DNA of 64,000 nt from Trichomonas tenax (taxonomy: Eukaryota; Parabasalia; Trichomonadida; Trichomonadidae): assembly GCA_023091735.1 (NCBI GenBank), contig JALKBU010000045.1:46903-110902 (forward strand), written 5' to 3'. Below are positions 32,861 to 43,500 of the stretch, one piece after another. The position numbers and the translations under genes are program-made. The notes beneath the pieces were generated by a model that did no database searches, was not told the DNA's origin, and saw only the letters and a list, made by a program, of their open reading frames with translations. Each line of letters starts with the position of its first letter. The first letter of the stretch is position 1.

Positions 32861-34586
32861 TAAAGCAGTTTACGTTTTATATTTATTCGTTAATTAATAT
32901 CATCAAAAATGATCAATTTCTGGCACAGTTTCTCCAGATATTTGTTGTCCCGCAAACCCGATGGTTGTTCTGGAGAATTTGTGCTCGAAATTAATCATTT
33001 TTGATGGTATTTATTTTTTATATAAATTGACGACTCCAGCCAATAGCAAGCACGAACATTTCATTTACAGCTCACAGATATTTGACTTATACCATCCATA
33101 ATGAAATGTAACGTTTATTTATTTTTCTATAGTCCGTACAAAATCTCGTCCAAAGTATCTCAATTTTTTATACATTAAAGTTTTTTCGAAAAAAATTAAC
33201 AAAACATAAATTAAATCATGCTTACAGTATTTAATTCAAAACTTATCAAAGTTTAAATTTTTGCTAATTTTTATTATATAGAATGGCATTCAATATAGAG
33301 ATGATATTTTTACTTCAAATTTCTAAAATCCGCAAATTTCGTCGGAAATTTGAAATGTGTATTGAGATGAGAAAATAACATGATAAACGTAAACTACATT
33401 GGCTAAAGAAAGATATTTGACCTCAAAATGCAAAATTTACATTAATCGAATAAAATGTTGAATTATTGAAGGCAAATTGTATGAGATTCTTATATGTTAT
33501 GACAAAAATCTTTTATTCTATGCCAAGCAGCAATATTGCGGGTATAAAATCATATTTTCAAAATCCAAAAAAATAAATTTTCATTTTTTTAAATAATTGT
33601 GCGCTTTTCGACTTGCACATCTATAGGAAAGTCGGATTGAAAAGAGCAAAACAGGATTTGATGAATTTTTCACAAAACAAGTTTTCATTTTTTTATGAAA
33701 TTATGAAATAACATGATTTTCATATGTTGTTTTGTGTATATTTCTAAGCCACATAACCAAAATTGAGTTATGGTGAGTTTCATCTTGACAAAATTTCAAA
33801 ATTTCATGTTTGACTAATTTTGAGCAGAGAATCAGATTTTCTAATTATTGGAGATCATGAACAACAAAAATCAGGTCATTTTAGAATAATGTACGTTAAA
33901 CATCTGATCCATCACTATCTCCTTACGATTGGAGATAATTAACACGAGAAATCATTTACACCATGGAACCATATTATCCTCATAATGTAGAATTCCAAAA
34001 AAGCCGAAATTTCAATACCATTTGATATTGAATTCCTTAATTTTTCAAGGTTTTAGTCCTGTGATCTTCTTTAAATCAATATGCTTACCTATCTACGGTT
34101 GTTAATTATCATTTCAAGCAAGATTTCGAATTCTCAAATCATCAAAAGTTAGCGAAAACATGGCAAAAGTATTTATTGAATCGAACACATGATTATTGAG
34201 CATGCTCTCCTTAAGATGTCCGCCAAATAGTAAAGCAAAGGACTACAAATGTTCTTATAAGAAAATTTTCTAAAATGGAAAATAATATATGTTCATTGTA
34301 GTCCATATATTTTTGGTTTTTATTGATTTTTTATTTGAATACTAAACGATTATTTCATTCAAAAATCCTACCTAGGGGTTGGTTCGTAAATTAGGGTCTT
34401 TATAAAGCAGGGGAATGATTTTATGCAGGGTGTGTCGCTATTAGGGTGTTGGAAAAATATATGGGGTAGTTATTAAAAAGGGGGCTGTAGAAGATAGAAG
34501 GGGTATGCTATTAAATTCTTTGGAAATCTATTTTTGTGAGAAAACACATACATTTTTAAATAAAATAACAAACATAAATAATAATA
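32861..34586. other. 1.7 kb intergenic region, no gene seen
   Basis: AT-rich, with no convincing coding sequence. At 34370-34520 there is an unusual G-rich strand with many GGG/GGGG runs, including two AATTAGGGT/TATTAGGGT words. Confidence 0.4.
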
Positions 34587-37500
34587 TCATAATATTTCTG
34601 GTAAATATAATCTGATGGCAGACATTTGCCATATATGTTGATCAGATGTGCAAGGAATGTAGATGAAACCAATACAGTGATTACCATCATAAACTCCAAC
34701 TTTCACTTGGCTCTCGTATCGAGTTGAAGCATGGTCTTTCTTGTAGACATAAATATCAATTAGGCTATCGCCGATGATTGAGAGATATCCATTGTTCAAG
34801 AGTGCATTTGATAGTTTGGCACCTTTGATCAATGTTCCAGTATATTCTTCATCAACTGCTTTCTCATCTTTCTTCTCTTCAATTTGTTCACTTGATTCGT
34901 TCTTATACAGATCACCATTATCTTCTTCATCTCCTGAAAGAACAGGCTTTTGCCTTTCATTAAGCTCGAAAAATAGAGTTTCTGTGTGTAATTTTTCTTG
35001 CCATCCATGTGTTTTTGTTTCTTCAACTAATTCTCCAAAGTTAAGCGTCATTCCAGAATTAATTGGAATCAAAGGGGTTTCTGACTTGTAAACAGCATCA
35101 TTGTTGATATCAACGCGACTGACACCAGGAATCCGTGGCTCCTTTTCACCAAAGAAGTATTTAATCATTGTATGCATTGATTCACGCAAAACTTTGTCAT
35201 CGAAATATGAACAAATTATAGATTCAGTGAATTTCTCAATAGTCGCTCTAGAGTTATCATTACCGAACTTTCCATCGGTAAATATTTCTCTTACAGCTCG
35301 AGCTAATGCAGGAATCTGTAGCATTGGAATAGAGCAATCATTTCTTTGTGACATAGTCATTAGGAGGTAAATGAGTGGTCCATCATATCGACGCATTTCA
35401 GTGACATTCGGAGTGACTTCTTCAATAAACTGCGCAAGGCCTCCAATAGTGCATGGTCTGGAGAATTTGTAAAATAAAGCGCAAGGAAGAATTGGAACTC
35501 TGTTGGAAAGTTCTTCAGGAATAATGATGTAGAAAGAAGTGAAATTATGAAGGTGCGTGAAATTGAGAATGGAAGGAATAAGGAAATAATCAACTAATTC
35601 ATCAACAATGATTATCAAAACTTCTCCGTTTGCTTTGACATATTGAACCAACTTCTCAACTGTTTGCGGTTTATCAAGAATTTGATTATAAAAGCTTCCG
35701 ATGACCATTGATTTTGTTTTCAGTGAAGATTTGACAAACTTTGCAACATAATCAGCTGGAATTATCTTATCTACAACTATTGCAACAGGATATGTGCTCA
35801 GCTGAGGAATATTGTTTCTTGTTGGATGCGTGAAGAATGTTTTCTGAGTGAATGTTAATATGGTCGTGATATGATTGATGAGCTGAGGCATAACCATCCT
35901 CACTTGCTTCGAATGAATATTCGGGAAAGTGTCTTCAAGTAATAAGTTCCTTCCTTCAACAAACTGCTTCATTCTGAAGCGCTCAAAGTCCGCAATGAAG
36001 TGCAATCTGTCGGGTGCTGGAAGAATAGAAGTGAATGTCACTAAAATTTCTTCGAAGTTTTGGACACTTGTTTGTGGCGTAAAATTAATTGTCTTTGCTT
36101 TCTCTTTGATGGAAAGCAATAACTGGAAAACAGCGCTTGGCGACTTTGAGTCTTGAACAACATATTTGCAGAGAGTAACAAATGTTGTGAACTTGTGGAT
36201 CTCCTTGAGAACCATATCAAGATCAGCACATGAAGAAGAAATATCTTTCTTCAACTGGACCAATGTATCGAGTGATTTTCTGAGATTTATCATCTTCAGA
36301 GTGTTATCGAAATACTCTGGCCAGCTATCATGGGACATGTCTGTGAGTTTCTGTATCAATTGATAAAAGTCTGTTGTCTTTGTTGAGATTCTATCGATTG
36401 ATGAAACAAAGTCGTCGAAAAGTTTCCTATTTGAAGAAAGAACACAAGCAATCTCAAACCACTGGGTGTTTTCTGGCTCTTTCATTGAGAAATCTGCAAA
36501 TGTTACGTTCTTCTTATTAGCAAATCCATCTTTTGGAACGAGAGAAATAACAAACATCCTGAATGAAAAAGTGACTGGTTTCGTGTTATTCTTATATTGA
36601 ACGGTTCTTGTTGCTTGCAAAAGAAGCTGAATGTTTGATATCTGATCACAGAATGCGAGTCCACTCTCTAAAGAATCAATAACAACAATAATCGTTTCGC
36701 CAACAGAAATTGCAGAAATTAATGGTTCTAAATACTCGGATGAAGTGAAAAGAATCTTGCAATTATAGTTTGCGATTAAAAGCTGTTGACATATATTTTG
36801 AGGATCAAAGAATATTGTCATTGGCTCCAGAATTAAGTTTGTGTTGTCTCTTTCCTTTTCACTGTAGAAGATTGGACTTAGAGGAAGTAAATTGTTAAAC
36901 GCAATGAGATCTAAGAATTCAATGATATTAAAAATTTGAGCAGTGTGCATTGATAATTTCGATTGGGTTCTTTTTTCACTATCACATATTGTGAATAATG
37001 ATTTGATATTCCTCACAGGGAAGAACATCTGCATAACCATGTGGTTTTTAACAAACTCGAATGGACTCAAGAACATTGACAAACCTAATTCTGTTAACAA
37101 ATCTTTTCTCTTTTCTTTGTCAAGAGCGGAAATACCACTGGAGTAAGCAACTTGAATTGCTGTGTATTGTTTGATCAGTCTTTCAGCTTCTATTGAATCA
37201 GCAAGAACATAGTTGATGACTTCGAGGAATGAATCGATTTGTGAAAATAATCTCTTGATATCATTCGAATCTGTTTCCCAAGCTTTAAGGAGCCAAGAAG
37301 GACATTCACTTACACCATTTAACCTCTTCATTGTTTCTGATGCCTCTTCGAATTGCTGTCTATATCCATTTAACAGCTGCTTATTTGTCTTAATTCGAGA
37401 ATTAAGATTCGTTAAATCTTGAGAAATAATTTTGCGCTCATCTTGTAAATTTATGGCCTGAACAATATAGCAAAGACATCCAACAATGTTATTTGCCATA

Positions 37501-40500
37501 GAAATGTTCGAAAGCTTTGTTTCACCATAATTACTCGACTTTAACAAGTTTGTATAATTGTTTTCGCCTTTCAGATTGAATTTTGCAATTTTAGCAACAA
37601 TTTTAGCATCAATCTGATCAAGAACAATTCCTGAGAGTTTATGGACTAAAAGGGAACACAGAGGATTTGCTTGCGATGGATCACAGAAGTTTGATGTTGT
37701 TGCAATTCCAAAAATATCTTTGAAAATGTTCGTGAAACAAAATGTTGAATCTTGAATTGAAAGCCATTGTTTGATGTTATGCGCTTGTTCAGATAGTGAA
37801 AGACTCTTCATTGCGTTCAAATGGTTGTTGTATTTTTCAGTGAGTTTTTCTTGAAGAAGATTATTTATATCTGCGAGTTTCTTCATATTCTCATCTTTGA
37901 GCTCAGTGAGTTCTTTTTCTTTCGCAAGACAATCTTTTAGCTTAGAATCCAGCATTGCAACACGTTTAGCCATATCTGATTCACTTATTTCTTCCATTGT
38001 GTTGGATTTATCTCCAATATCTAACTTCGATTTAAGTGATGTTAAGTTTTGCATGAACTGAATAATTATTTGGATTTCAGACGTTAAATCTGAGAATCTG
38101 TCGTTGAACAATCTCCAAAGATTTTTTGCTAATGCATCATGCTCTTGGTTCTTCAATGTGCAATATGGAGCAATACGTTCAATGAATTGATTTGTTGACT
38201 GCAAAACACTGTTGTTCATCGATGAATTTGGTCTTAAAACAATCATCTTTTGTCTGAATAATTCCGGAATCTTCATAAGTTGATCTTCATCACAGATAAC
38301 GAAGAAGTTGATTAATTTCAATAATTCATCAAACGATTCTTTAGTGGAACCTTCGCTATTGATGTAATTGCTGAGAATCAAAAATTCATTTTGATCAAAG
38401 ACTGTTGCTGATGCAGGAGCTTCGGAATTGTACATAAAGAAGTTCAAATAATCAAAAACAATATTCCATTCGAGAATATTCATATTGATAATGAATGTTG
38501 TACGAGATTTGTTTTGTGAGACTTTGACTAAAGTTTTAAATAAACCGACTCTGAAATCGCCATCCAAAACTACAAACTCTGTGTTCTTAACGTATCTGAA
38601 ATAACTGAATGTATCTAAAACTAAAATCGCATTAAGACGAAGAGTTATAACTTCATATAAGATTGAAACGAAGTTAAAATCTCTCGGAAGAGTTGCAGCA
38701 GAGAAGTTGTGGTTTTGGAATTCGATGATGCTTTGTTCAGTAATTGCAAAACCTTTTGCAACTTTCATTGCTAAATCTATTCCGAAGAATATAGAGAATA
38801 TTCTGAAGAATGTTTCGACCGTGTCAATGTTCTGGTTAATCTCAATGAAGCTTTTAACAACAGCAAGTTTGTCATAGCTTTCGAGAATCTTCTTGACAGT
38901 TTCTAAGATATTGCCAAAGATGATATTTGTTTCAAGCTTTGCCCAATCAATATTGTTTGAATCTGGTTGCTCGATGAAATATATTGGAATCTTCATTTCG
39001 TAGAAAGGCTTTGGATCTGATGTTGTTATCATGAGTCTGACTCTTTCAACACGATAATAAATGCCGTCAACTGGCGATTTAATGGTCTTGAAAACAACGA
39101 GAGATTTGACGAATTCTTTGATCTCAGAAATTGCATTTTGATAATCGAAAATACAAATCCAGATTTCTTTTCCATTCTTTGGTCCATAGAGTCCACGTGA
39201 AATGAACTTTAGAGCTTGAAATATTGTTCTTGGAAGATTATTATTGAAGCTTGATGAATAGAAAACAGAATCTTTTCTTGTAAGTTTTCTTTTATTAATG
39301 AAATGCTTTGTAAAACTGCGTTTTCCTGAAGACAATCCTCCGCTGATAATGAATGGCATATATGACTCTATTGGCGTCTTCAAAATCTTTTCTTGAGTGA
39401 TCATTGCTTGTTTATATTGACGCGTAAAAACGAATTCCATCAATTTTGACATCGAAATCGAATTATCATGTTCATTGATGTATCTGATAATATTCGTATT
39501 CTTCACGAGCATATTAATGCATTCTGCATCAGTTAATGATTCATGTTGCTGAACCATTCCTTCAACAAAGGCCGTGAATTCTGTTTGGGATTGAACAATA
39601 TGTTTTTCTTGCATTAATACTGTTGTATAATCTTGGATTGTCCAATCATTAATGATAATCGAATCAATTGTACTTTCATCGATTGCTTTGAATATCGCAA
39701 AGTATATTGGTCTGTATTCTGCAATTGTAATAACACAAACTTCATCTGAAACATTTTGAACTGTATACGAAGTCTTGAGAATCTTTTCTCCAAAGGCAAT
39801 GAAAATCATTGCTTGAGCAATCAATAAGTTTGGACAGACAATCATTATTGGCTTCGAGTATGCACGAATGGGGAAGTCTTGCATATATGCTTTCGATGAA
39901 ACAGTATCGAGCTGATAAACCTGCTCTCTAATCGTATTGATCTTGTTCATGATTACTTCTGGAAGTTCAATTGATATTGGTTCATCGTATTTAACAAATT
40001 TACCAGTTAAGATAAATTCGTGGAAATCAAAGAATATTCTTGTCTTCTTGTTGCCTGGATTTGCTTCATTTGTATTATTGATGATTTGATCAAAGTTAGA
40101 TCTAAGTACAGCGCGAGCAATGAGATCGATATCAGTCGATTTAGGCAATGTTTTGATGTTCTTTATACTGCATATCTTTGAGATAATCTCTTGGCTTGGT
40201 TCATTTATTAAGTGAACTGGCCGATATCTCTGCTTCAACCAAGCAGGGACTTCTTCAATAGTAAGAGTGATGAGGAATGACTTTTCTTCAATATGAAGTT
40301 GATGAAAGCCTTCTTCATCCCTCACTATTCGCGCTTTTTCACCAATGCTTTGGAAGAATTCGTTAATCTGTGGTGTGATAACAGGTAATTCATTGATGTT
40401 GATGATTGCATTGATCTTTGATGCAGCAACAATAAAATTATTCATCATATCATATGAAATATCGAATACAGGCATCGCAATGAAATCAGCAAACACACGC

Positions 40501-43500
40501 AAAACATTTCTATTCTTAGAATATTGCTTCACGAAGTAAAGCATTGGATCTGTTAATGCGTGAGCATAATTAACAAATGCTTGTTCTTCGCCATCAGACA
40601 ATGGGAATAATCTTGGCTCTGTAACGAGTTCGCAGTAATAAGGAATCGTTTGATTATCAGCATAACTTACGAGAATGTCTCCATACTGAGATCGCATGTG
40701 GAAGATATGTTTTTTGTATTTCAATGATTCAGGAGTGATGTGTGATTCACTTTCGAATTCAGACAAAATATCTCTGTGCCTCATTTTAAGTGCAAGAAGA
40801 AGTGAAATGAGAACGGATTTGTCTGGGAAAAATTGCAATTCTTTGGTAAGGAATTTAATGGATTCTTGGCAGCTTTGATTTAGCAAAAGCCAATCAACCT
40901 TTGAATATTCTCTGTCGAAAACTTCATTGATTGTTGCAACAAAGAATGCATTCTCTGCAACAAGAATCGATTGCGCTGGATACTTCTGATACCATTTTGA
41001 TATATCTGTGTATTCACGCGCTATATAAGCATCATTAATTGACATTTTAACAGAATTCTTCATTTCCTTTTCGATAACATTCAATAATCCTGTTATTGAA
41101 TATTTTTCAACTGGGAAAACACCCGCAAACAAATACGTTTCACCAACAAGATTTGTGATACCAACAATGCTCTCTGTATCAGCCATCGAGATTGTGACTT
41201 TCGATAATGAAGGGAAAATTGGCTTCAAATCATCAACACTCGATTTCAAGTTTGAACATCCAAGAATGATATTTGCAATCTGATGATCTGTTGCAAAGTA
41301 CAAACGTGGGAATTCTTTTCTTTGCAAATCGAACAGAACTTTCATTTCTTCAATAACAAATGTGCACCTTTTTGTTGCTTCCGTTAAAATACTGATTAAG
41401 AAATCACCCATGAACTTAACAGGATCAGCATTTGTGATCTTGAACAACATATCTGTTTGTATTGCAGGAGGTTGGCTCTGTGTGCTTTGGATTGATCGTT
41501 GACTTGTAAGAGCAGATAACGATTTCATTGAACCCAATGCATCAACGTCTTCATTTTCTCTATTTAGAACAGACTGCAGTCTTTCTTCAATGCGTGGAAT
41601 TAATGCTTTAATGTGAGGATCACCAGTTATTCTTTCCAAGAAAGAAAGGAACCAGTTCTTGATGTGCTGAATGTGTAAATATTCCGATGAATAATGAAGA
41701 GATTGGAATGAAACTGTGAGAGATTTCATGTAAATGTATTGAGACTGGAAACCAATAAGAGCATTTAATATAGCAATAGCTTGATTAAGTTCAAGTTTCC
41801 AAACTTCGGCTCTAAGTTTGATAGAATCAAAGTATTCTGATTGGGAGGAGTTTTCAATGTAAATTAAATAGTTTTGACACATTGATATGTATTCGTGTAA
41901 TGCAGGGAAACTTATGATTTGGTGTCCAGCAATATTTGATTTAACAAATTTGAAAACAAGATTTGAAAATTCATCGTGGAATTGGTTGAATGTCTTAATC
42001 ATATCTTCTCTTTGTTGCATGTTAAGGATATATGCTCTGATGTCATCGAATTGATCCATGAGAGTTGGATTGATGATTTTTCTTATTGGAAGAAATTTAA
42101 AGCTTTCATACGACTGTCCAATAATTTTACAGAATCCAAACCATCTTTCTGGATTAAATTGGACTTTAGATATCATATGGAATAAAGGCTGGTATTCATA
42201 TAACTGGCTGAATAGTGTTGCCATTCTTTCAAACAATGGATTGCTGATGTTTCGAAGATCAATTTCATTGTAACTTCCAAGAAATTCTAACAATCTGTTA
42301 ATATCTATTTCAACGATTTTTGATTCCATAATATAGTTTAATTCATCCATGAACTTCTGATAATCATTCCAATACTGCCTAAATTTCTTCAACTCTGCTT
42401 CTGTTCTATCTAATTGCGAGAATTCGTAGCCAGTGTAATTCAATCTACTCGCTGTGTTAACAAAGTCCTTTATCGTGACTTTGAGAGCGTTAATTTTCTC
42501 AAGGCATTCATTTATATCTGATATAGCAACCCTTGCTGATTGATTTGGATCAATTTTTGAAAACTGTCCACGAAGTTGTCTTCCGAATATTCCGATTTTC
42601 TTTTCATTATCTTTCTGCTGTTCCATTAGAATCGAATTGATGTAGTCTTTCTGATTAATCATAATTTGCTGTGAATCGTTCAGAACTTTCTTGAAATTGT
42701 CAATAACATTTGTGACTTCGTCGAGACTTTGAGATAATATTGGTGTTAAAAAGTCTCCCATCTCAAGAGCTTTGTTGTAAATCGAATGAACAATTGACAT
42801 ATTATTGTTAAGTTCAGGGAGGAATCCAACGGCATTTGAAATACCAAGATTAAAGACTGCAAGGTCTTCTAATGTTTCTCCTTTGAGTTGTAATGCATCA
42901 GCTTTCTGTTTAACATCGGAGATGATATTCTGGCAAATAATCTTGTAATTTCTGAATAGAATTGTATTATTGTCATCAATCAGCTTGTCAACAATTATCT
43001 TCAAATCATCCTGAAGTGCATGAGCTTCAAGGTTAATCATTTGATGTGAATAATTCATCTTGAAGGAATATGCAGATTCTTTCAACTTGTTCAGATTAGA
43101 AAGGTTATTAATGAAGACAGTGAGATCAGTGCAAGTGTGTTTAATCGAATCCCATTGATTATTCATTTCATAAATCTGATGTGTTGTGTTTTTATAATCG
43201 AGAAGCGTTTTGTATGCTTCATCATAACTTTCTTTCAATGCGTCGAGGAATGTGTTCAAATATTTATCGAAAACGGGATCATTCTTCAATATAATTCTGA
43301 GTGGAGTATGATTCTGCATATCTTCGTCTGATGTGTGAAGTTCTCCTTTCATATCAATACAAATTGGACGAAGATAAGAATGAAAATATCTCAAATATAA
43401 TTCCAAAGTTTGATTAATAAGTGCTTTGAACTCATCAAAACTTGGAGATAAGCAAATTGAGTTGTTGAGGAACGTCAAATAAACTTTAAATGTGATTTCG

